Source: Flavobacteriales bacterium (GTDB lineage Bacteria; Bacteroidota; Bacteroidia; UBA10329). Taken from it: DNA of 64,000 bases. The translations under genes and the position numbers were made by a program. The notes under the pieces were generated by a model. That model was given only the letters and a program-made list of their open reading frames with translations. It searched no databases and had not been told where the DNA came from. This document shows, piece by piece, positions 52,293-61,627 of the stretch (positions are counted from its first letter, which is position 1; every line of letters starts with the position of its first letter). The stretch covers positions 1 to 64,000 of the forward strand of contig JAIPBM010000019.1 in the NCBI GenBank assembly GCA_021739695.1, given 5' to 3'.

Positions 52293-53537
52293 TTAAAGTT
52301 GGTTGGTAAGGTGAGCTGGAAGGCAAAGAAAGTATTTTTCTACTGGTTTTGAAAGAACACTCAAACTTAGTGTGTCTGCAGCCTCAGTCAGGTCTTTCAC
52401 TTCTCCGTTTTTGAAGAGGATATTGATCCTGTCATCCTTCAGATCATAAGCGCTATTGGCTATCGATTCCGTAAAAACGAAGTAAGCAGCTTCCGTTTCG
52501 GTGATGTTCCAATCGGCAGCGAGCGCTTTCCTCAAGCGAACAAGAAGATCATTGGAAACTGCCTCTGAATACATCTTGATCTTCAGTAATTTCCTATCAA
52601 CCATAAAACCTGCAAGCTTAGAAAGCACGAAATCTGGATGATGTTTCCAGACTTTGACTGACGTCAAGACGTCAAAATCATCCAATTCCGCAAAACGGGC
52701 CAACAGATCAGGTTCATTTTCAAAATCCGATCGGGTCACTTTCCTATCCAAAAAGACCTTGAACGAAGGAGTTGCAAAAAGCTCCTCGCCTTTTTCGGTC
52801 AATTCCTTGGCACGTTTAAGAATGTTGATCAACAGGTATTCAGCAGAAAGCACGGTTTTGTGCAAGTAAACCTGCCAGTACATGATCCTTCTGGCCACAA
52901 TGAATTTCTCTATCGAATAAATGCCTTTGCTTTCAACAGCCAACTGATCATCCACCACATGCAGCATCTTGATGATGCGGTCAGAACCGACAATTCCTTC
53001 AGAAACTCCAGTAAAAAAACTATCGCGTTTCAGGTAATCAAGCCTGTCCATATCCAACTGGCTGCTGACCAACTGGTGTAAAAACCGCTTCGGATAGTCA
53101 TCATTGAATATCGAAATAGCTACATCCAATTTTCCTGCATATTCCTTATTCAATCGTTCCATGAAAAGCGCAGAAAGATCTTCGTGCGTCACGCCCGAAA
53201 CAATGCTATGCTCCAAAGCATGCGAAAATGGACCATGACCAATATCGTGGAGCAAAATGGCCAGCGTTACGCCTTCAGCTTCTTCATCGTTGATGGAATA
53301 TCCTTTGGCCCTTAATTCCTCAATGGCCATTCCCATCAGATGCATGGCTCCCAAGGTGTGATGGAAGCGCGTGTGCAACGCACCAGGATAGACCAAATGC
53401 GTGAGTCCAAGCTGTTTTATTCTGCGTAAACGCTGAAAAAACGGATGTTCGATGATGTCGAACACTATAGGATACGGGACTGTTATAAACCCGTAGACAG
53501 GGTCGTTGAATATCTTTCGCTTGTTATACTTTATCAA
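52293..53537 (-). CDS. HD-domain phosphohydrolase
   Basis: A 414-residue HD-superfamily protein of the dGTPase-like type. The metal motif is LLHDIGHGPFSHALEH (His-Asp), preceded by RFHHTLGAMHLM. Related proteins hydrolyse deoxynucleotides or other phosphates; the substrate of this clade, which sits conservedly beside lpxD in Bacteroidota, is not proved. Divergent from porX with 62 bases between starts. Confidence 0.9.
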   Translation of the reverse strand: MIKYNKRKIFNDPVYGFITVPYPIVFDIIEHPFFQRLRRIKQLGLTHLVYPGALHTRFHHTLGAMHLMGMAIEELRAKGYSINDEEAEGVTLAILLHDIGHGPFSHALEHSIVSGVTHEDLSALFMERLNKEYAGKLDVAISIFNDDYPKRFLHQLVSSQLDMDRLDYLKRDSFFTGVSEGIVGSDRIIKMLHVVDDQLAVESKGIYSIEKFIVARRIMYWQVYLHKTVLSAEYLLINILKRAKELTEKGEELFATPSFKVFLDRKVTRSDFENEPDLLARFAELDDFDVLTSVKVWKHHPDFVLSKLAGFMVDRKLLKIKMYSEAVSNDLLVRLRKALAADWNITETEAAYFVFTESIANSAYDLKDDRINILFKNGEVKDLTEAADTLSLSVLSKPVEKYFLCLPAHLTNQL

Positions 53538-53557
53538 AATAGCCCGCGTTAAGGTGC

Positions 53558-53565
53558 TAACTTTG
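53558..53565 (+). promoter_or_regulatory. porX promoter -7 box
   Basis: TAACTTTG matches TAnnTTTG exactly, 34 bases before the porX ATG at 53600. A good TTG -33 box at the usual distance is not seen. Confidence 0.5.
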
Positions 53566-53599
53566 GCAACCTTCGGGCACGAAATTAACTAAATACGAT

Positions 53600-55153
53600 A
53601 TGGAGAAATTGAGGATACTTTGGGCTGATGATGAGATTGACTTGCTGAAACCGCATTTACTCTTCCTTAGGGAAAAGGGATTTGAGGTAGAGACTGCTAC
53701 AAATGGTGATGATGCCCTTGATCTTTTTGATGAGAAGGATTTCGACATTGTGTTCTTAGATGAGAACATGCCAGGGCTTTCTGGATTGGAAACGCTGGTT
53801 AAAATGAAGAATAAGAATAATCGTGTGCCTGTGGTGATGATCACCAAAAGCGAAGAGGAGCACATTATGGAAGAGGCCATCGGTTCCAAAATCTCCGATT
53901 ACCTGATAAAACCCGTCAATCCGAATCAGATATTGTTGACGATCAAGAAGAATCTGGATAAGAAACGATTGATTGCCGAAGCGACCAGCCATAGCTATCA
54001 GCGCGAATTCCGAGAGATCGGAATGCGTTTAGGCGACCGTCTCAATTATCAGGAATGGAAAGACATTTACCGCAAACTGGTGCATTGGGAATTGGAGTTG
54101 GAACGCAGCAAAGAAGACGGAATGTCAGAAATCCTCAGCTCACAGAAAACAGAGGCCAATGCGCAATTCTTCAAGTTTGTTGAACGTAATTACTTGGATT
54201 GGATGACTGGAAAATCGGAAGATAATCCGACCATGTCACACACCGTTTTCAAGAATAAGATTGCCCCAAAAGTTGGAAAGGGAAAACCAACGTTCATGCT
54301 ATTGATTGACAACCTACGTTGGGATCAGTGGCAGATCATCAAAACAGCAGTTTTGGACATGTTCAAGTTAGAAAGCGAGGATATTTTCCTGAGCATTCTT
54401 CCAACTGCAACGCAATATTCGCGTAATGCCATTTTTGCCGGCCTCACTCCGCTTGAAATTGAACGCAGGTTCAAAGACAAATGGCTGAACGATGAAGATG
54501 AAGGCGGAAAAAACATGTACGAGGAAGATTTTCTTCGAGATCAACTTCAGCGATTGAATCTGAGCCAAAAATTCAGCTATAACAAGATCACCAATCACGC
54601 AGCGGGCAAAAAACTGGTGGATACCATTCCGAATTTGATGCAGAATGACCTGAATGTGATCGTCTACAATTTTGTGGATATGCTTTCGCATGCACGTACA
54701 GAAATGGAGATGATCCGCGAATTGGCCGATGATGAAGCTGCTTACCGTTCCATCACGCTAAGTTGGTTCAAACATTCGCCATTGAAAGACATGATGGAAC
54801 GTATTGCCGACTACGATGTGAATGTGGTGATAACTACCGACCACGGAACGGTACGTGTGCAAGAACCAAGCAAGGTAATTGGCGATAAGAACACGAACAC
54901 CAACCTGCGTTACAAACAGGCCAAAAACCTGAACTACGAAGCACGCGATGTGTTCTCAGTTCGTAATCCGCACGATGCACAACTTCCGAAGGTCAATGTG
55001 AGTCAGTCATTCATTTTTGCCAAAGAGGACAAGTTCTTCGCCTACCCGAACAACTACAACTACTACGTGAATTATTACAGGAACACTTTCCAGCATGGTG
55101 GCATTTCGTTGGAAGAAATGATGATTCCGATCGTACATTTGGGCAGTAAGTAG
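53600..55153 (+). CDS. porX: T9SS response regulator/phosphodiesterase-like PorX
   Basis: A 517-residue two-domain protein. The receiver domain (1-120) carries the phospho-acceptor Asp54 in VFLDENMPG with Asp10-Asp11 and Lys104. A helical linker follows, then a PglZ/alkaline-phosphatase-like domain (about 220-510): FMLLIDNLRWDQW, TATQYSRNAIFAGL, VITTDHGTVRVQEP. PorX controls type IX secretion with the sensor PorY in Porphyromonas and relatives. It would govern export of the T9SS-tagged proteins in this window. Confidence 0.95.
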   Translation: MEKLRILWADDEIDLLKPHLLFLREKGFEVETATNGDDALDLFDEKDFDIVFLDENMPGLSGLETLVKMKNKNNRVPVVMITKSEEEHIMEEAIGSKISDYLIKPVNPNQILLTIKKNLDKKRLIAEATSHSYQREFREIGMRLGDRLNYQEWKDIYRKLVHWELELERSKEDGMSEILSSQKTEANAQFFKFVERNYLDWMTGKSEDNPTMSHTVFKNKIAPKVGKGKPTFMLLIDNLRWDQWQIIKTAVLDMFKLESEDIFLSILPTATQYSRNAIFAGLTPLEIERRFKDKWLNDEDEGGKNMYEEDFLRDQLQRLNLSQKFSYNKITNHAAGKKLVDTIPNLMQNDLNVIVYNFVDMLSHARTEMEMIRELADDEAAYRSITLSWFKHSPLKDMMERIADYDVNVVITTDHGTVRVQEPSKVIGDKNTNTNLRYKQAKNLNYEARDVFSVRNPHDAQLPKVNVSQSFIFAKEDKFFAYPNNYNYYVNYYRNTFQHGGISLEEMMIPIVHLGSK

Positions 55154-55179
55154 AAACCTTCAATTCAATAGATTGAAAA

Positions 55180-55207
55180 TCAACCCAATAGAATTTTATC
55201 GGGTTGA
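55180..55207 (+). terminator. Weak terminator-like hairpin after porX
   Basis: TCAACCC (55180-55186) pairs with GGGTTGA (55201-55207). It is followed by an AT-rich stretch but no long T-run. Confidence 0.4.
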
Positions 55208-55278
55208 ATTATTATGTGTTTCCCAATCTAATTTTGATGCAATAATTCAAGCTTAACCTAGCGCTTGAAATCGTCAAA

Positions 55279-55884
55279 ATGATACACCCAAAAACTGAAC
55301 TGAAGTTTATTAGCAATGAAATTGGCTACGGTGTTGTAGCAACAGAATTTATCCCTGCAGGCACCATCACTTGGGTGCTCGATAAGTTGGATCGTGAATT
55401 CAGTCCTCTCGACTTCCAAAGCCTAGAACCAATTTACCAGAACATCCTCGATTATTACACTTTCAGAAACAACAATGGCAACTTCGTGCTTTGCTGGGAC
55501 AATGGTCGCTACGTCAATCACAGTTTCAACTCAAACTGCCTGACAACTGCCTACGATTTCGAAATTGCCATTCGCGATATTCATCCAGGCGAACAGCTCA
55601 CCGATGATTACGGTTATCTGAACATCCCTTCACCTTTCAGAGGTATTGACGAAGGCACCAAACGAAAAGTGGTCTATCCAGACGATCTGGTCAGGTACTA
55701 CAAGGTTTGGGACAAAAAACTGCTGAAGGTTTTTGGTAGTATTCCAAAGCACGACCAACCATTGCGAGAACTCGTATCTGACGCCATGTGGGCAGAAATT
55801 GTGGCTGTTTCCAAAGGCGAAAAGCAAATGGAATCCATTCTCAAGAATTACTTCCCTCAATCCAACGGAGTAGAGAAAAAGTAG
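55279..55884 (+). CDS. SET-domain protein
   Basis: A 201-residue SET-fold protein, a family of lysine methyltransferases. It opens KFISNEIGYGVVATEFIPAGTITWV and has NHSFNSNC (the conserved N-H-S pseudoknot), then GEQLTDDYGYLN near the C-terminal pseudoknot. Bacterial SET proteins are few; the substrate is unknown. It precedes tsaE by 21 bases. Confidence 0.88.
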   Translation: MIHPKTELKFISNEIGYGVVATEFIPAGTITWVLDKLDREFSPLDFQSLEPIYQNILDYYTFRNNNGNFVLCWDNGRYVNHSFNSNCLTTAYDFEIAIRDIHPGEQLTDDYGYLNIPSPFRGIDEGTKRKVVYPDDLVRYYKVWDKKLLKVFGSIPKHDQPLRELVSDAMWAEIVAVSKGEKQMESILKNYFPQSNGVEKK

Positions 55885-55905
55885 GGTTAACTTTGTGGTC
55901 TTAAT

Positions 55906-56334
55906 ATGACCACCACGAGAGAATTCAGCATCCATTCCGTCCAAGAACTTGGTTTGGTATGCGAACACCTTAAAACCATTTCCGAACAACAGAAGATCAT
56001 GCTGTTTTCTGGAGAAATGGGGGCTGGAAAAACCACGCTCATCAAGGCGTTTTGCGCTTACATAGGTATTTCGGATGAGGTTAGCAGCCCTACGTTTTCG
56101 TTGGTAAACGAATACGATAGCGCTGTTGGACCTGTTTATCATTTTGATCTATACCGTATTCGTTCAGAAGAAGAACTTTATGATATCGGATATGAAGACT
56201 ATTTCTTTAGTGGGTATCTTTGTTTGATCGAATGGCCAGAGATGGCCTCAGACCTTATTCCTACTGAACACGTAATGGTGAACATCCGTGTAAAAAATGA
56301 CCAACGCATGATTACTGTAAACCACTCAAAATGA
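55906..56334 (+). CDS. tsaE: tRNA threonylcarbamoyladenosine biosynthesis ATPase
   Basis: A 142-residue TsaE that powers TsaBD in forming t6A37 on ANN-decoding tRNAs. Walker A is GEMGAGKTTLIK (about residues 37-48). SPTFSLVNEY and FDLYRI, and LIEWPE toward the end, are TsaE hallmarks. Its stop overlaps the ATG of ald (ATGA). Confidence 0.95.
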   Translation: MTTTREFSIHSVQELGLVCEHLKTISEQQKIMLFSGEMGAGKTTLIKAFCAYIGISDEVSSPTFSLVNEYDSAVGPVYHFDLYRIRSEEELYDIGYEDYFFSGYLCLIEWPEMASDLIPTEHVMVNIRVKNDQRMITVNHSK

Positions 56335-57551
56335 GCAAGAAAGAAGGCAGTTTTTTCACCCTTACCGCTTCGGGCGGCCTAATGCCGCAAGAAGAAATGT
56401 TGGAAGTGGCAAAAAGCCAGCAAGACCTCTTCATCGGTATTCCAAAAGAATGCACACTTCAAGAAAACCGTGTAGCGTTGATACCCGAAGCAGTTGCCCG
56501 ATTGGTGCACAACGGACATCGGGTAATTGTTGAGACCGGAGCAGGAAAAGGCGCACACTACGAAGACAAGGATTTCAGTGAAGCTGGTGCTAAGATCGCT
56601 TACAGCACGAAGGAAGTTTACGAAGCAGACATCATTCTCAAAGTCGATCCACCTTCATTGGAAGAAATTGACCTGATGAAACCGAAGCAATGCCTCATTT
56701 CAGCTTTACAACTTTCGGTTCATCCCGAAAATTACCTGAAACGTCTGATGAAGAAACAGGTGACTGCTATTGCGGTTGACTTCATCCGCGACAGCGATGG
56801 TGGTTATCCATTTGTGCGGTCGATGAGTGAAATTGCAGGAAACACTGTTGTGTTGATTGCTGCTGAATACCTTTCAAACGTCAATGCCGGAAAAGGATTG
56901 ATGATGGGAGGCGTAACGGGTGTTCCGCCTACGGAAGTGGTTATTCTTGGTGCAGGAACAGTTGGAGAATATGCTGCGCGAGCTGCTCTCGGATTGGGCT
57001 CTTCCGTAAAAGTATTCGACAATTCGCTGCAAAAGTTGAGCAGAATGCAGAACGATATAGGTCAACGATTATACACCAGCACCATTCATCCAGATGTGCT
57101 GGCAAATGCTCTTGAAAATGCGGATGTCGTCATTGGAGCTATTCGTTCCAAAAAAGGCCGCGCACCCATTTTGGTGACAGAAGAAATGGTGAGCAACATG
57201 AAATTCGGATCGGTGATCATTGATGTGTGCATCGATCAAGGCGGTTGCATTGAAACCTCTGAGGTGACAAATCATGCTCATCCAACCTTTACAAAGTATG
57301 GAGTGGTGCACTATTGTGTTCCAAATATTGCATCGCGTGTGGCGCAAACAGCTAGCATGGCGCTGAGCAACATTTTTTCGCCCATGATGTTACAAATGTC
57401 TGACGCTGGTGGATTGAACAATATGATGCGATTTGATCAAGGTCTGCGCAATGGTGTTTACACCTTCAATGGTTCGGTTACCAATGAATATTTGGCAAAA
57501 ACATTTGACCTACCATTCAAAGACCTGAACCTTATAATGGCAGCATTTTAA
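56331..57551 (+). CDS. ald: Alanine dehydrogenase
   Basis: A 406-residue NAD-dependent enzyme that interconverts L-alanine with pyruvate and ammonia. The N-terminal domain begins after about 30 extra residues, at IGIPKECTLQENRVALIPEAV. The Rossmann loop VVILGAGTVGEYAARAALGLG (about 206-226) and the His in NHAHPT follow. The short N-terminal extension is usual in Bacteroidota. Tightly coupled to tsaE. Confidence 0.93.
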   Translation: MSKKEGSFFTLTASGGLMPQEEMLEVAKSQQDLFIGIPKECTLQENRVALIPEAVARLVHNGHRVIVETGAGKGAHYEDKDFSEAGAKIAYSTKEVYEADIILKVDPPSLEEIDLMKPKQCLISALQLSVHPENYLKRLMKKQVTAIAVDFIRDSDGGYPFVRSMSEIAGNTVVLIAAEYLSNVNAGKGLMMGGVTGVPPTEVVILGAGTVGEYAARAALGLGSSVKVFDNSLQKLSRMQNDIGQRLYTSTIHPDVLANALENADVVIGAIRSKKGRAPILVTEEMVSNMKFGSVIIDVCIDQGGCIETSEVTNHAHPTFTKYGVVHYCVPNIASRVAQTASMALSNIFSPMMLQMSDAGGLNNMMRFDQGLRNGVYTFNGSVTNEYLAKTFDLPFKDLNLIMAAF

Positions 57552-57577
57552 GTACGGAAAAGAAAGAGGAAGTTAGG

Positions 57578-58324
57578 ATGTCGCATGAACAGATAAGACC
57601 AGGAGGATTCAATATTCTACCGCCCGTTGTAAAGAATCTACTCATCATCAACGGCTTGTTTTATTTGGCAACCATGGCCTTTGGGCGCTACGGATTTGAC
57701 CTCGTAAAACTTCTCGGACTGTTCATCCCTCAATCAGCATACTTTAGGCCGCATCAATTGGTGTCGTACATTTTTATGCACGGCAGCTTCGAGCATATTT
57801 TCTTCAATATGTTCGCGCTTTGGATGTTCGGAAATGCCATCGAGAATTATTGGGGCGGCAAGCGATTTCTCATTTACTACATGGTTACTGGCCTCGGAGC
57901 TGGCCTTATTCATTTGGCTATTTTGGAGGTGGAGCTTTTCACCATTTTACCGCAACTTTCTGCAGATGCCATTCAGATGGTGAAAAACGAAGGCTTGTCT
58001 GTTTTGGAAATGAATCAGAATTATTCTGATCCTGCGTTGGCCAAGCTGAATTCGATACTGAATGTTCCAACCGTAGGCGCTTCGGGCGCGGTTTTCGGTT
58101 TACTCTTAGCTTTCGGAATGATGTTCCCTAATGCGATGATCTACCTCTACTTCTTCTTCCCTATCAAAGCCAAATACTTTGTGATCGGTTATGGTTTGAT
58201 GGAGTTGTTTTCGGGCGTAAGCAACCGACCTGGCGATAATGTGGCGCATTTTGCCCACTTGGGCGGAATGATCTTTGGCTTTATTCTGATAAAGATCTGG
58301 CGAAAAAAAGGTTCGCGCTTTTAG
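57578..58324 (+). CDS. Rhomboid-family intramembrane serine protease
   Basis: A 248-residue, six-helix rhomboid. The catalytic Ser is in VGASGAVFGLLLAFG and the His in AHFAHLGGMIFGF, with the HGSFEHIFFNMFALWMFG loop before them. It would cut membrane proteins within their helices; targets are unknown. A second rhomboid gene follows after 4 bases. Confidence 0.93.
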   Translation: MSHEQIRPGGFNILPPVVKNLLIINGLFYLATMAFGRYGFDLVKLLGLFIPQSAYFRPHQLVSYIFMHGSFEHIFFNMFALWMFGNAIENYWGGKRFLIYYMVTGLGAGLIHLAILEVELFTILPQLSADAIQMVKNEGLSVLEMNQNYSDPALAKLNSILNVPTVGASGAVFGLLLAFGMMFPNAMIYLYFFFPIKAKYFVIGYGLMELFSGVSNRPGDNVAHFAHLGGMIFGFILIKIWRKKGSRF

Positions 58325-58328
58325 GAAT

Positions 58329-59216
58329 ATGGCCTTATTGGACGACATAAAATTCCAGTTCAGAACGGGAAACATTCTCATGCAATTGATCTACATCAAT
58401 GGCGGAGTTTTTCTTGGAATGATGGTACTACGACTCCTGTTTTATTTGACAGGAACAGTTAGTACGTTCGATCAATTCGCTGCGCACCTCATATTGCCTT
58501 CATCGCTGGAATTATTACTCTATCGTCCATGGACGATTCTCACACACATGTTCATTCACGATGGTTTTCTACACATCCTCGTGAATATGATGTGGCTATA
58601 TTTTGGAGGAACGATCTTTCTCAATTTCCTCGACAGTAAGAAATTGCTGAGTACTTATTTGCTTGGTGGATTTTCTGGTGCCATCTTTTTTGTGCTTGCC
58701 ATGAACATCTTTCCGGTGTTCAACCAGCACGTTTCATTGTCATTTGCCGAAGGCGCATCGGCCGCTGTGCTGGCCGTGATGGTTGCTGCAGCCACAACTG
58801 TTCCCAACTACGTGGTGCATCTTGTATTGATTGGCCCTGTGAAATTGAAATACGTGGCACTTGTGTCTGTTGTTTTAGATGTTCTGCTTATTCCAAGTGG
58901 AAATGCTGGTGGCCATTTTGGGCATTTGGGCGGAGCACTTTTCGGATTCTTGTTTGCAACTCAACTTAAACAAGGAAACAACTTGACCGTAGATTTCCTG
59001 AAGCCTTTATCATGGGGCAGAAATGGATTTCCAAAGGGTAACAAGAAGATAAAAGTGGTCCATAGCCGCGCTAAAACAGACCAAGAATACAATGCTGAAA
59101 AGGTCTCTAAACAAGAACAGATAGATGCAATTCTCGATAAAATAAAGCGTTCGGGTTACGATAGCCTTTCCAAAAAAGAGAAAGAGATTCTGTTTAAAGT
59201 CGGCAAAGAATTATGA
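58329..59216 (+). CDS. Rhomboid-family protease with C-terminal extension
   Basis: A 295-residue second rhomboid. The Ser region reads EGASAAVLAVM, with Ser in place but Ala for the usual following Gly; the His is in GGHFGHLGGALFGF. A hydrophilic C-terminal tail of about 75 residues (DUF6576-like) ends EKEILFKVGKEL. Paired with the first rhomboid and overlapping the start of the EEP gene by 4 bases. Confidence 0.88.
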   Translation: MALLDDIKFQFRTGNILMQLIYINGGVFLGMMVLRLLFYLTGTVSTFDQFAAHLILPSSLELLLYRPWTILTHMFIHDGFLHILVNMMWLYFGGTIFLNFLDSKKLLSTYLLGGFSGAIFFVLAMNIFPVFNQHVSLSFAEGASAAVLAVMVAAATTVPNYVVHLVLIGPVKLKYVALVSVVLDVLLIPSGNAGGHFGHLGGALFGFLFATQLKQGNNLTVDFLKPLSWGRNGFPKGNKKIKVVHSRAKTDQEYNAEKVSKQEQIDAILDKIKRSGYDSLSKKEKEILFKVGKEL

Positions 59217-60319
59217 GCGAAGTAGGAATTAGAGTGCGTGGTTGGTTTGACCGCTTTGCGTTCGTTCTGAATATCATTCTGCTTATCGCCCTTTCGCTTT
59301 CGTATTTGGCTGGAATCGTCAGTCCTGAAAAATTTTGGCCTTTGGCCTTAGTTGGCATGTCCTACCCTATTCTATTGGCTATTACCGTTGGCTTCATCAT
59401 TTATTGGATACTGAAGCGTAGATGGTTCCTGTTCTTAAATATCGCGTTCCTCCTGATAAAATGGGATTACGTTCAAGCCACCATTCAATTCAATCCTCCG
59501 TCAAAAACTGAAACGGAAGAAGGTTTCAAAGTGATGAGCTTCAATGTTCGGTTGTTTGACCGATTCAATTGGATCAAAGACACCGATACAGAACTATCAA
59601 TTTATCGTTTTCTGTTCAGTCAACAGCCAGAAATCCTCTGCATTCAAGAATTCTTTCATAGTGATAAACAACGGTTTCCAAGAATGGATACTCTGCTTAA
59701 TATGGAGTCGGTCAAATACGTCCATTTTGAGAATCATCCGAATACGAAATGGAAGAGTTTTACTGGAATGGCCACTTTTAGCAAGTATCCTATAGTGAAC
59801 AAAGGCGTGGTCTATTTTGACAAAACCCATAATAACATGGGGATTTTCACGGACGTGCTCATCGGAAGTGATACTACACGCATTTACAATATTCATTTGC
59901 AGAGCATTGGACTAAGTGATAAGGATTACGCCATTCTTAATCGAATAATGGAACAACAGGAGCTGGAGGACACAGACGGAGGAAAACAGGTGATTCGGCA
60001 AATGAGGGAAGGTTTCCAGAGACGCAGCTCGCAGGCAGAAAAGGTGGCTGCGCACATTCAATCGTGCCATTATCCAATCATCGTCTGTGGCGATTTCAAT
60101 GAAGTGCCAACTTCTTATTCATACCAGACGATTCGTAAAGGCCTGACCGATAGTTTTTCCAAATCTGGCCGTGGACTGGGAGCCACCTATGTTCGCATCC
60201 CCTTTTTTCGGATTGACAATATCCTATTCAGTTCAGAATTCGGTTCTTCAGAACATATTGTTCATCACCAGATACTCTCAGATCATTTTGCTGTGAGCGC
60301 ACAGCTCAAAATTGATTGA
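59213..60319 (+). CDS. Membrane-anchored endonuclease/exonuclease/phosphatase family protein
   Basis: 368 residues. Two or three N-terminal helices (about 15-82) anchor an EEP domain: MSFNVRLFDRFNW, ILCIQEFF (Glu), YNIHLQSIG, VCGDFNEVP and LSDHFAV (His). The family uses Mg to cut nucleic acid or phosphate esters; membrane-bound members often act on sugars or lipids. The gene overlaps the upstream rhomboid. Confidence 0.9.
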   Translation: MSEVGIRVRGWFDRFAFVLNIILLIALSLSYLAGIVSPEKFWPLALVGMSYPILLAITVGFIIYWILKRRWFLFLNIAFLLIKWDYVQATIQFNPPSKTETEEGFKVMSFNVRLFDRFNWIKDTDTELSIYRFLFSQQPEILCIQEFFHSDKQRFPRMDTLLNMESVKYVHFENHPNTKWKSFTGMATFSKYPIVNKGVVYFDKTHNNMGIFTDVLIGSDTTRIYNIHLQSIGLSDKDYAILNRIMEQQELEDTDGGKQVIRQMREGFQRRSSQAEKVAAHIQSCHYPIIVCGDFNEVPTSYSYQTIRKGLTDSFSKSGRGLGATYVRIPFFRIDNILFSSEFGSSEHIVHHQILSDHFAVSAQLKID

Positions 60320-60394
60320 TAAAGTGATTCTACTTCCACTACTTGCAAACTCTCTTCTGAAACATCAGTTTAGCATCAAAAAATTTAGAATATA

Positions 60395-61624
60395 TTGAAA
60401 CGAACGCATTTAGTCCTACTCATATCCATCATCCTTTCACAACCTGCTTGGGCTCAAAAAGGAACCAAAAAGATTAAGTCTTACGACAAGTATTCCGGCA
60501 TACGCGAAGTGTACAGGGTAATTAAATCTGATATGACCACCAAATTTGGCGAGTATACATACAGTTTTGATAGCCATATTCAGATTAGAGGCACATACAT
60601 AAACAACTTAAAGCAAGGTGAATGGATTATGACGCCTAACTCAAAATTTAAGATTGTTGGGAATTATAAAGACAATCTCAAGAATGGTTCATGGAAGTAT
60701 TATGATGGTGATGTTGTAGTCGCAGAATGTCAATATCTGGATGGTAAACGAAGCGGCAAACAAGTCAGTTACTTCCCTGATGGAAAAATTGCTGGGGAAT
60801 ACAATGCGGTGGATGGGATAAAACAAGGCGATGAAAAAATCTATCACTCCAATGGCCAACTCAAAGAAAAAGTGACCTATTTGAATGGAAAAGAAAATGG
60901 TGAATGGCAATCGTACTCAACTGATGGTGAGCTGATTTGGTCGATTGAGTACTTCGAAGGGCAGCCTATTACGCTGATTTCGAATAAAACAGGCGATTTC
61001 CCATTGTATTACGAAGGAGACTTGAAAAATGGAACAGGATCACTTATTCTGTATTCTAATGATAATGATAATGGAACAAAAATGATTGTGCGCAATTTCA
61101 GAGATAGCCTGCTACACGGAGTAGTTGAGTATAATCCTGAGATTGACGGGGCAATTTCATACAACGGAAAGTTTGAGAATGGTTTTATGGTTGGTGATTG
61201 GACTTTTTGGAACAAAACCAAAGATTACAACAAACAAAAGAGCTATTCCATCAATGACAGCCTAACATACGACTCTGAAATAGGGTACGTCAAACAACTT
61301 GACCGCAGCTTTTATTTAGTCGAATCCATGCCTCAATTTGGTCCGAGAAGGAGTGATAGTGATTTGCTTCGGTTTGTAGGAAGATCTGTCAATTATCCAG
61401 CCGAATGTAAAACGAATGGCATAACGGGGGTTTCTTACGTAAGCTACATTGTTGGCGTTGATGGGGGCATTTATGATGTGGAAATACGTAAAGGTTCGGA
61501 CCCACAACTTGACGCAGAATCGGTAAGAGTGATCAGAAACTTGCCTTATTATCAACCTGGGTTACAAAGTTTCATGCCAGTTCCCGTTCAATTCACAATT
61601 CCCATCCGTTACCAGCTTAACTGA
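60395..61624 (+). CDS. MORN-repeat protein with C-terminal TonB-like domain
   Basis: A 409-residue protein starting at TTG 60395 (KRTHLVLLISIILSQPAWAQ leader; no ATG is available). Residues 60-270 hold MORN/YwqK-type repeats (GKRSGKQVSYFPDGKI, GKENGEWQSYSTDGEL). The C-terminal 90 residues are TonB-like: YPAECKTNGITGVSYVSYIVGVDGG, then the end VPVQFTIPIRYQL. TonB tails usually link to outer-membrane transporters, but this one has no N-terminal anchor of a true energiser. Confidence 0.8.
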   Translation: MKRTHLVLLISIILSQPAWAQKGTKKIKSYDKYSGIREVYRVIKSDMTTKFGEYTYSFDSHIQIRGTYINNLKQGEWIMTPNSKFKIVGNYKDNLKNGSWKYYDGDVVVAECQYLDGKRSGKQVSYFPDGKIAGEYNAVDGIKQGDEKIYHSNGQLKEKVTYLNGKENGEWQSYSTDGELIWSIEYFEGQPITLISNKTGDFPLYYEGDLKNGTGSLILYSNDNDNGTKMIVRNFRDSLLHGVVEYNPEIDGAISYNGKFENGFMVGDWTFWNKTKDYNKQKSYSINDSLTYDSEIGYVKQLDRSFYLVESMPQFGPRRSDSDLLRFVGRSVNYPAECKTNGITGVSYVSYIVGVDGGIYDVEIRKGSDPQLDAESVRVIRNLPYYQPGLQSFMPVPVQFTIPIRYQLN

Positions 61625-61627
61625 AGA

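Noticed and set aside
58329-59216. Second rhomboid thought to be catalytically dead
   Set aside because: Ser in GASA and His in GGHFGH are both kept; only the residue after the Ser differs.
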